In this document: positions 1 to 10,926 of the stretch, piece after piece
Layout of the letters: each line of letters opens with the position of its first letter
Numbering within the stretch: position 1 is the first letter of the stretch
Assembly (NCBI GenBank): GCA_000697665.1
Contig: KL197728.1
Span: 1-64,000 of the forward strand
Length of the DNA stretch: 64,000 bases
Direction: 5' to 3'
Origin: Jaapia argillacea MUCL 33604
Lineage: Eukaryota > Basidiomycota > Agaricomycetes > Jaapiales > Jaapiaceae
Notes under the pieces: generated by a model
Seen by the model: only the letters and a program-made list of their open reading frames with translations
Database searches by the model: none
Told to the model about the DNA's origin: nothing
Program-made: the position numbers and the translations under genes

Positions 1-2036
1 TTGTATGCCATGTACCTCTCTCCTACATATGCCATGAATGTATGCCTTGGGGACAATTCCATTTTTCACCCCTCAAATTTCTGACCCATTGGTGTTGTTG
101 TGAAGCCCTAAATACATGACCATCAACTATATACTACAAAGTTGACACCAGCCACTATACAGGATGCTACCTGAGAGGCAGGCTCTCTGCCACGCTCAAT
201 GCTGCAGATTAGCCACAGCGGCAAAAGCTATAAGATATGTCGGTTGACTAACCATCAACACAACAATATTGCCGCAGATCAAGCTCGGCCGACCTGATAG
301 TATTGTCAAGTCGGCCACCTCATTGGTGTTGACCACCCGAACATTGTCGGCCGAGGTCGGTTGTCTCATTACTAACGTTCTTATTGTAGTGTCGGTTCCT
401 CACTGTTAGCTATCATTTTGACTGAATGGGTTGTATAGTACGGCCTCTACGCTACTTACTCTCCATAAGCTCCCTTCCAGTTCTCCTGTTCTCTGATAAA
501 CTGACCTTGTGAGCGTTTCTCAGGCCAGTCCTCCATCTTCTTGATCCAGGTTCATTCACTGGCACTACCCGTGAGATGTGAGTTCCAATACACGCGGAAG
601 TCGCAAGAAACACAGCCAAAGCTCTGAGCCTTACACAATCACAGACGGTATCCTCCATGCCTGTGTAGCGATTATCATTTAGCTCAGAAAGTTCGTCAAA
701 TGAATCTCAGGGAAATCAGAAGGCATACACACTGAGGTACACAGATTTCGGCAACTACCAGCATTGCGTTTGCTCCCTAAGTCAGGCCTCGTCCGAGCGT
801 CGCAATGAAATGGGCCACACCAGTGAGAAACGGAGCCGTCTACTTCTACGGCATTGATGGTAAAGGCCGCAATTGACTGACTTGAGATTAAGGGAATCCG
901 GGGAAGGTTGATCTTCCGAATTCCACTTGGGCGGTACCGAATAACTTAGACTGTTCTAAATCCATCCTGGCGGCTGTTGTGAAGGTATCGGACACGAGGT
1001 TATATAGTTCATCTTCGTCCCCGCGTTAGTGGCGGCTTCGCAGCTCCTACCCTGTGCTTGCTCCGTGCCCACGACGTGTAGAGGAAGCCTGAAATGCGAC
1101 ACCTAACAAATGAAAGAACGGTCGTGAGATAAACCGAGAGGATGGTAGTCAAATGATAGGAGAAAATCAATGTGTGGACAGAAGAGAGAACGCACGAGCG
1201 GTACCGAGATAGGATAAGAGCTTGACAAGACAATTCGAGAAAGCGAAAACATCGCCCGAATGTTATACTCACTATGGCACAAAATGGTACGACTGACATT
1301 CGTCGGATGAATCACGGTATTCATCCTGCCAAGTCAGGGTGATTTTGCTCAAGCAGGATAAAGCATCCAGTGATCCAAGACTCGAAGGGAAGCCTGAGCA
1401 CCGCCTGGCGAGGGTGGTTGGCAAAGCCCCCGAAGTCCACCAAGGTCCTCGGTCCCTGACTAAGCGACCACACAACGTGGGAATGGGAGGAATGTGAGGG
1501 CACTCAGATGGTGTCTTTCGAATAACGATAGGCGTAGATTTTGCACCACCAGGAAACATTTTCCAAGCCTCTGGGCTGAGCATGGTAGCAGAAAGTCCCG
1601 CAATGTTAATTGTCGATCGGGGGTCACAGCATACCTCACGGGCCTCACCTGACTGTGGCAGAGCCATCAGGGCTTACTGCACGTGGGCAGGCATTGAGGT
1701 AGCTACTAAGTATGACAGGAGTCCTACCATCCACTGGTACTCCTCCAAGGAACTACATATCTTTCCTTCACGGAAGTAGGTGATTTCTAGTTTCAATATT
1801 CCTGCTTTCCACCGGGGGAGCATCATATCAGACAGGGTATCGCAGCCTCCAATGGAAGGCATAGAATGGAATGTCTGGGACATCGTTTCATCAATCGATT
1901 CGATGGTGTGATGGATAGTGGCAAAACGATATCGCGATAATGGATGGGACTAGAAAGAATGCACATAGTTATTATCCATGAATCACGGAAACTGTGATCT
2001 GGGGTAAGCTCACCGTGAACGGGCGATGACAACGCC
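1..2036. other. Unassigned window edge, no supported gene
   Basis: No gene can be supported in these 2 kb. Several open frames of 60-130 codons lie on the minus strand between 450 and 2030, but they overlap in different frames, show no family motif, and cannot be joined into a convincing spliced model. The first 430 bases are AT-rich with scattered short repeats of a GTCGG/CGGCC type and look like ordinary or decayed intergenic DNA. A minus-strand gene ending here cannot be excluded. Confidence 0.4.
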
Positions 2037-3030
2037 TCATTTCAACTTCCGTAGGTCCCGCTCAAATTTATTGGCAACTTTTCTTGCCTCCGAGTCGGTC
2101 AACGCTTTGGAAGTAACCAAAGCCTCGAGGAGTGGGCGGCTGAGGGTCTTTGGCTTGAGGCCCAGTGTAGGTAGAAGGATGTTGTAAATGCTTTTTAAGG
2201 TCGCCTGCAACCATCCAAGGGGTTCCATCTTCCAAGGTGCCGAGCTGCAACTCGTGAAAACCAACTCGCGGACCTTCGTTTTGGATTGCTCATATTCCTC
2301 TTCGAACACGCGCACTCCATTCCCACCAGTTTTCCCTCTTGTTGCCGTTATACAAGCATGACCCGCAAAGTCCAGGCCATAACGACGGATGGTGCGGAGG
2401 TTGACATGCCACCACGAGTCGATAGGCACCTCATTCTCGAGTCCCGTTACAACTGCCACGATCGGGACCTGCCGCTGGCAGAACGCTTCGTAGAAGATTC
2501 GATAATTGACGCGAGTCGTCTCTGTGACCCTTGGCCCCCGAATGACATAGACGAGCAGATGGACTCCGTTCTCCATATTGCGCACAAGGGCGTACAGGTC
2601 TTGAATTGCTTTGGCGGTCGGGACTGTTCCCTCGCGCCCCTCGTTGAGACCGATGGTGTCAAACACATTCAGCGTGGTGTGTTCGGTGTATATCGTGTAT
2701 TTTTGAGTCTCGAAAGTGCATCCTTCGGCAGTGCTGCCAATAGGGGCGTTTACGGAGTCGTCCAGCATATTGACAACGGAGCTCTTTCCGCAACCAGACT
2801 CGCCGAACACTAGAACGTTCGCGACGGGGATGGTGTCCTCAAATTGAATTGCCCTGTCATTGTGGTGAAATTGAATACGCAAAGACAGAAGGGCGCTGTA
2901 CTTATAATAATCACGATCATCGGTCCCACGAAGAGTGAGAGTGGAGGTCGTATCCGAGGGATAGAGTGACTAGGTCAGGTCGTTAACCGTGGTGCCCAAG
3001 GATGAGAAAACGTGTCCAACGTACAGTCAT
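2037..3030 (-). CDS. Small P-loop GTPase (AIG1/septin-like G domain, fungal)
   Basis: A GTP-binding protein of roughly 310 residues. The P-loop GESGCGKSSVVNM is clear and is followed by a switch-type region and the G3 motif DTIGLNEG. A later VVTGLENE lies where the G4 specificity motif (usually NKxD) is expected but does not match it. C-terminally there is a basic helical stretch ending in RKLK. Single-domain GTPases of this kind are numerous in agaricomycetes and mostly uncharacterised; the substrate process is unknown. The long exon 2037-2969 has no in-frame ATG at its 5' end. A two-codon first exon at 3025-3030 (ATGACT), joined across a 55-nt GT-AG intron (2970-3024), gives an ATG and keeps the frame open; this start is inferred. 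No membrane segment is visible. Confidence 0.72.
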
Positions 3031-3818
3031 CTTGGTAAGGGAAGGAGTGAACAAGGTGTGGCTGACCGAAGGGATCATCGAAATATGACCGTATTCATAT
3101 GCCCCGTTGAGCGATCGCTGTTAGTGCATCGATGGGACATAGGCGGTCTAATTGGCAGATACTCGTTCATGGAGCGCTCATAATAACATTTGTGCACTCC
3201 GAGAATGAAACCGGTCCGATGAAAGAACCGTCAGACACCGCCCAGCTTAGTTAAGTACAGGCAGCATGGGCCAATAGTCAACTAGATTCGAAACTCGTGA
3301 TGATCTTTAAACTCTGGGAGAGGTTGCCGCATGGTGAACTATGCTGGACAGCCCAACACGAGGGAGGCTGGATAGCCTGAGCGCCATGCGATTTCAGTGT
3401 ATGATTAGGCCAATGATTGAGGGGTCGAAGGCGGGCGGGTGCAATCGGCCACCGCAGGAAGTGCATGGAATCATAGCATAGGGAAAATTCGAGGAGGAGA
3501 TTTGGCATTGGGTGCAACTACTGCCTGGGACAAGTTACTTGGCGGTGGTCGAAGTAGTCCACCAAGTCCACCAAGTCCCCACGGTCCATCGGGTCCGGTA
3601 CGCGATCACATGACAGTCGCGATGCAAGTTCAACTTTGTCGCGTTGACATCTTTGATCCAATAAGTTCCATTTTGGCGTGGGTCTCTTGTTCTCCAACCT
3701 CCAACACGCACTGACATTCAAGCCACAGCCTGTCGCCCGTCGCCATCGTCCCTCGTTGTCGCCTTGCCATATTCTCTCACATTTCTAGCTTTGGCAAACA
3801 CAACAAACGGCGAGCGCG
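3031..3818. other. Intergenic, divergent promoter region
   Basis: Spacer between the divergently oriented GTPase and coiled-coil genes, so both promoters should lie here. A short triplicated CCACCAAGT-like unit sits near 3556-3585. Open frames on both strands across 3278-3720 overlap one another and show no family features; I do not call them. Confidence 0.5.
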
Positions 3819-6800
3819 ATGTGGTCGAAACTGAGCCATGCTTTGAAACCAGGGGCAAGAAATGAAGACTCTCACCTGTTATCCCAGTCTCAATCTCTAT
3901 CACAATCCGAATCAAATTCACAGCAAACACAGGCCGCTGTGATGTCTAGCGTATACGAACAACACCCCAATCTTTCTGTTTTTCACGACACAGTCCCGGA
4001 GGTCCCTTTCCCTAATGCCAGTCCACCCAGCTCACCGTCGAAACACGGTCGTCGTGGCATGTTTAAACGTATATCCAAGATGCCTTGGGCAGAGGACGGT
4101 GAGAATGGTTCACCGTTGAAGCTGCCCCTCCCGAAGAAGGTTAGAAGTGTTATGAATCTGAATGGAAATGGTGCGCGCCCTTTTGAAAACCCGCATATAT
4201 GCACTGACTCCATGACATCCTAATTGATCAGGTTCTGATGCATCTCTTACACGTCCCTCAATTGACAGCATACGACAATCCCAAGACACTCTCCGCCGAG
4301 ACTCACACGATAGCACGAAACCACCCTACACTCCCATCGACAACACGAACAAGTTTGGTTCTATTCGTTCAATACTCCGCGATCGTAACACTCCTGGAAC
4401 GGGCCAGAGCGTCCGGTTCTTCTCGCGTGATGCACTGAAGATCATCACACCCGACCAGTCAGCGGCGTCCGAGCACGAGGACGTATGCTTCGCTGATAGG
4501 TTGCAGCGCGTCGCTCCCGGCCAAGCTGGGGCTGGTGCTACTCCGCCTCACTCAGCGTCATCGTCGATTGACGTGTTCTCGCCACCGAGAGTATCATTGG
4601 ATACGAGTGCGAAGGACTTGCCCGCAACTCCTACCTCAGTGAACTCGACTTCGTTGATGCTGCCAATGCCTCCTCCGAACCTCAGTAACCTATTTGACAT
4701 GTCAATGGAGCACGAGCTTCCCACCATCCCAGTCAATACCGATAACGCGCCTCTCCTAGACAGCGCCATCGAACTCGATGAGAGCGTGTCCATGGAGGGG
4801 AGCATTTCCATGGAGGAGACTGCACTGCGCGAGCACGACGGTATGACGGAGTTGCCCCTAGGCGATCCAGTGGAGATCAGCACAAACACCAACAGTCGTA
4901 TGACGCCGTTCAGGAACTTGTCGATGTCGTACTTCACGGCCAAGTCCTCCGGGACACCTCCTCAGTTCGATCGAAGCCAGTCCTTCAGCTTCGGACAAAC
5001 CGTGTTCCACTCGCTGAAGGAAACATCTCCGACGACGTCCGAGTCGTCGGATAGGAGTGCTGTCTCGCTACCGACCCACCTCGAATCGGTGGATCTGAAT
5101 AGGGAAAAGCCCCTCCCCGCGCCAGTCTTCTCTCGAGGACGCGCCGTTAGCGATACCGCGTTCCAAAACATGCTTCAGTCGTCGTCAACACCGCCCAAGA
5201 AGGCATCCGTGAAACTCCCCATCCCAGAGTTTGATATTGACGATCCTTCAACTGCCGTGGTTGCACTTGCTCGTCCGGAACCTGACCCATTCTCTGCTGG
5301 TGGAAATACATATTATACGCCTCAGACTGGTGTTCCGCCTACGCCTCCACCGAATCTCCAACCCACTCATGCGAGGAAGACGTCGAGGGAGGAGGACTTG
5401 ATATGGTCACTCCGGACTCAACTCGCTCTTCAACAGGAGATGTGTTCGCAGTACGAAGTTGATTTGAAGGCGAGGGATGAGTTGGTTGACGTCCTCAATG
5501 AGAAGTTGGAAATCACTGAGAAGGAGGGGGAGAAGCGGAAGGGCGTCTTGAGGGGGTGGAAGAAGAAAGTGGCGGAGTTGGAGAGGTGCATGAGGTATCT
5601 GGAGGAAGAAGTCGAGAGGTCTCGACAAGATAGTATGGAGAGGAGTGTGATGGACGAAGCTTCAGGAGAAGCTCTCCGACAACTTCACCGACAAATCGCG
5701 AAGTTGGAAGGAGAGAAGAAGGATGTTGAGAAGAGGGAGGAAGTGGAAAGGGTTGAGAGGGAGAGGGCCGCGATGAGGCTGAAGGAGGTGGAGGAGGAAT
5801 GCGAGAGATTAAGGGACGAGTGTAAAGGGAGGGAGGAGAGGGGGAGGATTTTGGAGGAGGGCATTAGGGAGGCTAACGAGCAGATGGCTGTCATGGGGAG
5901 GGGCGAGAGTGCACGTGGATGTAGCGATCAGGTTGAAGAGGAAGAGAGGGAGCGTCAGCGGGTTGCTGAGGGTGCATGGGAGCAGGAGCGTGCCGCCCTT
6001 GTAGCGCAGGTGGAGGATTTGCAAGAGGCGAAGAACGCACTTGCGGACGAATTGGAGGACGTCAAGGAACAACTCGCCACCAAGGACGAGGGGTTGAGGG
6101 TCTTGAAGGATGAGTTGGAGGCGCAGTGGAAGAATACTGAGGTTATGAGTGAGAAGATTGAGCGTTTGGAGAACGATAGGGACGGCCTGCGGGAAGAAAG
6201 AGACCGCTTGCAAGAGGAGAGAAGCCACTTGGAAGAGGAGCGGAATCAGTTGCAGGATGACTTGCAGGCTCTCGAAGAGCGAGTGTCTGGAATGGAAGTT
6301 GATTTTAATGACGGTGAGAATAGAAAGAATGAGTTGGAGAATGAGGTTCAGGAGGCTTGGAATGCGAAGGAGGAGGCGGAGAAGGAGCGAGACGAAGTCA
6401 GTTTTCCCTCTTTCTTACCCTTCATTCTAGAATTGATGTTGATCATTTATTGCGACAGTTGGATGAGCAATTACGCGCCGAGCAGGAACATACTCAAGGC
6501 CTTACCGATGCTCTCCAAGAACGTGAGGATCAGGTCTCCCGTCTTGACGAAGAGCGACAATATGCTCTCGACACTGTTACACGCCTCGAAGAGAACATTC
6601 GCCGACGTGACGCTGAGGTCGAGGAATGCAACAAACGTATTCTCGAACGGGAAGCAGAATCGGAACAACTACGCGAAGAGATTACAAAACTCAACCGTGA
6701 ACATACCCGCCTAGTAGAAGGTGAGACGCGGTATGTCCAAGATGCTGCTATGCGCGAAGGAGAAGCGAGGCAACAGCTTGAAATGATGGTTCAGGAGAAG

Positions 6801-7668
6801 GCAGAGGCTGATGTGAAGGTCAAGACCCTGAACGAGAGGGTGGAGAAGTTGACGGAGGAGATTGAGAAGTTAAGGAGGACTGTGCACGAGCTGCAGTTGG
6901 AGAGTGCGGACAAGGAGATGAAGATTGCTCAGCTGACGAAGCAGAGGTCCCAAGATAAGGAGGACCTAAATGGGTTGAATATTGCATTGGATTCGAAGCA
7001 GCAAGAGCTCGAATTGGTACGTCGCGGTTTGTTCGTCTGCCTCCGCCATTGTTGACATCGTTATCCATGGATAGGTCAAGCGAAAGTTGGGTGTACGCGG
7101 TACGGCAGGAAGCACTCCTGCTGCCAACAAGATCGCTCCGCACCGTCGCGAGTCCTCGATTTTCTCCACTCCGGGTGCCGCTCGCCCACCCTCCGCATTA
7201 TCTGACAGGGAGAAGGAGCGACCTGGGGCTGCCACGCCATCAACAGGTGGCAAAATCGGCAGCTCAACCCTTGGCAAGAGTGTCCGTACGAACGGCACCG
7301 CATCGACGATGTCAAGTACAAGCTCCACAAATTCAGCAACACCTAAGCTTCCGCGTGTTGAGGGGGCAATGGGACCTCCTCCATCCAAACGATCCTCGGT
7401 CGCAGGAACGCCGACGCCAACAGCGAGTCGCATTGCCTCAGGATCCAGCACCCTGTCCCGCTCGTCTTCTGCCAAACCACCGCCAGTTACGGCACCCCCT
7501 TCTGCCTTCCATCGACGAGCGTCGTCCGCTGTTCCCGACCCATCTAAGCTGCGATCCTCGACCTCCCGAACAGCACCCAGCCCTTCTCCCAGTGATCGAG
7601 AGGAGAAGGAGAACAAAACACCTGCAGCGAAACGACGATCATCCATATCCGTCGCCGTTCCTGCTTAG
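3819..7668 (+). CDS. Long coiled-coil protein, probably cytoskeletal
   Basis: A large protein of about 1,200 residues. The N-terminal third is Ser/Pro-rich and disordered. It carries a compact motif around 4345-4430 (FGSIRSILRDRNTPGTGQS followed by VRFFSRDA). From about 5400 to 7010 it is almost continuous heptad coiled coil rich in E, K, R, L and Q. After a short VKRKLGVRG segment a basic, Ser/Pro/Thr-rich tail follows to the TAG at 7666. Three introns are supported by frame restoration: 4171-4231, 6397-6458 and 7017-7074. The layout (disordered head, long rod, basic Ser/Pro tail) fits a microtubule- or spindle-pole-associated protein, but I recognise no named domain and that role is inference. 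It converges on the malate dehydrogenase gene. Confidence 0.75.
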
Positions 7669-8153
7669 ACTCGTGAGTGACCTGTATCATCAGCATGGCT
7701 CTTTTTGTTCGTTTCCCGTCGTCATTCCCCACAATCTGAGCCCCAAAACAACCATCTTATGGACTCGAATTTTTTGATCTTGATATCGTCTGTATTTTGT
7801 TTTTCATTTTGCCCTGTAACGTGTTCTGCTGTGACTTTGCTGTGAATGCCCCAGGCTCCACGATACCACCCATTATCCCTTGTACATACACACTCCTTCC
7901 ATCTCCATATCCCTCTCATGCATGCATTCAAAGTATTATTTATGCCCAAGCAGAACCAATGTCCTACTACGCTCATCCATACCAGTGTGCTCGATTACCC
8001 ATGAATTCATCGTCTTTTGGAAAATATTGTTCAAGGATCTCACGAGGGTGTTTTGCCTTCAAAGGGCATTTATTGCAAGTACGATACAGTCTTTGTTTAT
8101 GTTTTGATACTTCTCTGGCAGCACTCCCCCGCGAAATAAAGATACATCCACAT
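7669..8153. other. Convergent 3' spacer
   Basis: Spacer between the stop of the coiled-coil gene and the stop of the convergent malate dehydrogenase gene. It is T-rich near 7700-7800 as expected for 3' UTR. Open frames here look incidental. Confidence 0.5.
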
Positions 8154-9636
8154 CTAGAGCTTGGAAGAGTCAATGAAAGTGACACCCTGAAAAACAAAAT
8201 TCGTCAGTAAATCTGCTGAACCAAGGTAAGTGATGCCTCACCTTCTCAATGTTGGTGGCCAGGTCGGGGAGAGCAGCAGCAATGAGACCTTGCTCGTACT
8301 CGGTAACCTTGCCGATGGCGTTGATCTTGACGACACCCTCAGGCTAAGGAAGACTCATTAGCAAAGGGGAACAATTCCGATAGCATCTCACTCACTCCCA
8401 ACTCAATGGGGACGGAGAAATACTCCAAATCCCTTCCGATCTCCTTCTTGACGACTTCACCACCCTCCTTATCGGCGGTGAGGTGAACGTAGGAAGGAGC
8501 GACGATACCCTTCTCGCCCTTGACAGCCCTCAAGAGTTTCGAAGCAAACTCGGAACCAGCATAGGCCATGGAGAGGGTAGCAGATCCTGCACCGTCCTTG
8601 GCCTTGACGATCTCGTCACCACCGAATTGAACGCGGTAAGTGAGTTTCTCCCGATCTTCGGATGAGAGAGAGCTGGGAAGGGGGTGAGAGGATTGGGAGA
8701 AAAGGGGGATGATCTGGGGGCAGAGGATTAGTGAGTGGGGGTGGAAGGGCGTTAGATAATGCGTACTGTAACACCACTGTGTCCACCGATGACAGGGACA
8801 ACGATGGAAGGAGCCAGCGAGAGATCTCCAATGATCTCGGAAACGAAGGTGGAGGCTCGGACGACGTCGAGGGTGGTGACACCGAAGATCCTTTATGCAA
8901 AGCCCATCAGATATGTTCAACTCTATTCAAACGATAATAGGTACCTCTTGGGGTCGAAGACACCGTGCTTCTTGAAGACTTCAGCGACGATGGGGGCGGT
9001 GGAGTTGACTGGGTTGGAAATGACCAAAACGAATGCCTTGGGTGCGGTTGTTGCGATACCGACAGCAAGGTCACGGACGATGCCTGCGTTGATCTATCGA
9101 TGAAAATACTTAGATACCATCACCGAAGAGCGAAAGGGCCAAATACCTTGAAAAGATCATCTCTGAACATCAAACAGCCTACTTAGACATCAAATACTCG
9201 AACATATGAACGACCATCGTACCTGGTCATCTATTATGGATCAGCAACGGAAAGTGGAATAAGAAGATCAGACTCACTCCGGGCTTGCGGGGGATACCAG
9301 CGGGGATGAGAACGATGTCAGCACCAGTCAAAGCCTTCTTCAACCCATCATTAGGAGGGAGGTAGCCTTCGACTTTGGCGGGGGTGGAGATGTGGGATAG
9401 ATCGACAGCCACACCGGGGGTGTTGACAATATCGAACAACGCAAGCTATCCAGAAGTCAGATTTTAGTAGAGGTGATGGCATAGCATATATACCTCGGAG
9501 ATGAGGGGGTTAGCCTTGAGGAGGAGGGACAAGGGCTGTCCGATACCACCTGCGAGATATCGTTAATCTCAACGGGGGTGGGCAGAATATGCCTGTTATT
9601 CTTACCAGCAGCACCGAGTACGACGGCTTTGGTCAT
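8154..9636 (-). CDS. MDH: Malate dehydrogenase, NAD-dependent, leaderless
   Basis: Converts malate and oxaloacetate with NAD+/NADH. The N-terminus [18 protein letters not shown] holds the Rossmann GxxGxxG motif immediately after the start. Further along are the substrate-loop segment IPRKPGMTRDDLFK with its two arginines, the SNPVNS segment, and the catalytic His region VIGGHSGVT. The protein ends [10 protein letters not shown] before TAG at 8154-8156. At least six short introns split the gene. Because the Rossmann fold begins at residue 3 there is no mitochondrial presequence and no PTS1 tripeptide, so a cytosolic isoform is the simplest reading; an unseen upstream leader exon would change that. 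Sequence type is the mitochondrial/bacterial MDH group rather than the animal cytosolic group. Confidence 0.93.
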
Positions 9637-10926
9637 TTTTACAGTCTAAGAGGATGTACAGAGGAAGATGTGGAAGAGAGTGAAGAGAGATGCCCCACAG
9701 AATTCGACTGAATGTCCATCCTTGTATGAATCTACACCCGGCGATTGCCGTATGCTACTCATTCCCGGACCCAGCGACGGAATCCCTCAACCGGTGCTGT
9801 CTCCTCCGTGCACGGCCGTGTTATCACCTGGGCCACTCATAGATCGTCTCGAAAGGCATGGCCTGACTCCAATTATCGTCATTTCGGTCGTCCTTTGTCC
9901 TTTGACTTGTATTCGGAGGTGCTAGGATTCTGTATCACTTCGAATCGATCCGCTCTGAGTTCCCCCATCAAGGCGAAACCTCTGGTTTCTGACAAGACCT
10001 TTGCTGGCACTCCCAGGCAGAGAACTTTCCCTCGAAATTGGGCAGAAATACATCCGTCTTCCAATCATCATCGTCCAAGAAACTGGTGCATAAGCCGTCC
10101 CGGGCGGGTGATAGGGGCAGGAAGGCTATCGAGAGTGTAAACCCTGCTTAATCGCATCATCCAAGTCCACTGTGGCGACCTATCACGTCGGTTCGACGTG
10201 ACCGACATTGATATGTTTTCACGATTAACTTGGGGTTCTTGGTGAGACTTGTGTGTGCACTTCCCGCACCCCGCGGCACCCGACTGAGAGTAGTGATTCT
10301 GAACTGTTTCTCTCCTTCTATTGGGTGTAACATTGGTTTGCGGCCCCAATGCGGCCCTCCATCGATGCAGTGAGGCCCTGTTGCACTTCTATATCGCACC
10401 CGTCAACCCACCAGCAGTTCTTCATCCTTCTTTCTTGTGCTATCGATATCTAAAGTCCCCTTGTACCAGCTATCTTTGTTATCCTCAAACTGTATCACGA
10501 TGGCGAAGCAGACGCGGAGAGTCCGAGTCGTGTTATCGGGTGTCCCTTCCTTCCCGGCATCCCCGCTTGCGAGGACCGATGCTTTGCGCTAAATTTCAGG
10601 TGTAACTGGGCATCCGACTTGTCTTTGCATGTGACGATGCCTTGACAAGCACTGTACTTACCCGAATCATCGACATCAGTGGGCTCCCTTTTTAAAAGGT
10701 GGTTTACTTGAATGTACATACAGTACGATCATTATGATCTTCGTCGTCGTGCTCTGCTGCCCATCCTCAGGCTGGTGTTGCCACAGAGAAGCTAATTGTT
10801 GTGAACTATTGTGACGTATGGATGCTTATGTAGCCAAGACCCATATTCGGGATGAGCGATCAAGTAATTGGGGTCGAAGGGTTGGCTGCACCCTCCGAAC
10901 TGATGCAGTCCGTCGGCGAGAGGCAA
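9637..10926. other. Intergenic, divergent promoter region
   Basis: About 1.3 kb between the starts of MDH (minus) and PAN3 (plus). No coding region is convincing. An ATG at 10501 opens a 31-codon basic frame that stops at once; it could be a short upstream reading frame in the PAN3 leader but has no other support. An in-frame ATG at 10852 could add 25 residues to PAN3. Confidence 0.45.

Noticed and set aside
1674-1883. Faint resemblance of a minus-strand frame to a retroelement fragment
   Set aside because: Only a few residues look alike, with no neighbouring domains and no terminal repeats. Not enough to call an element.
5400-6250. Minus-strand Leu/Pro-rich frames over the coiled-coil gene
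   Set aside because: Shadows of GAG/AAG-rich heptad coding sequence.
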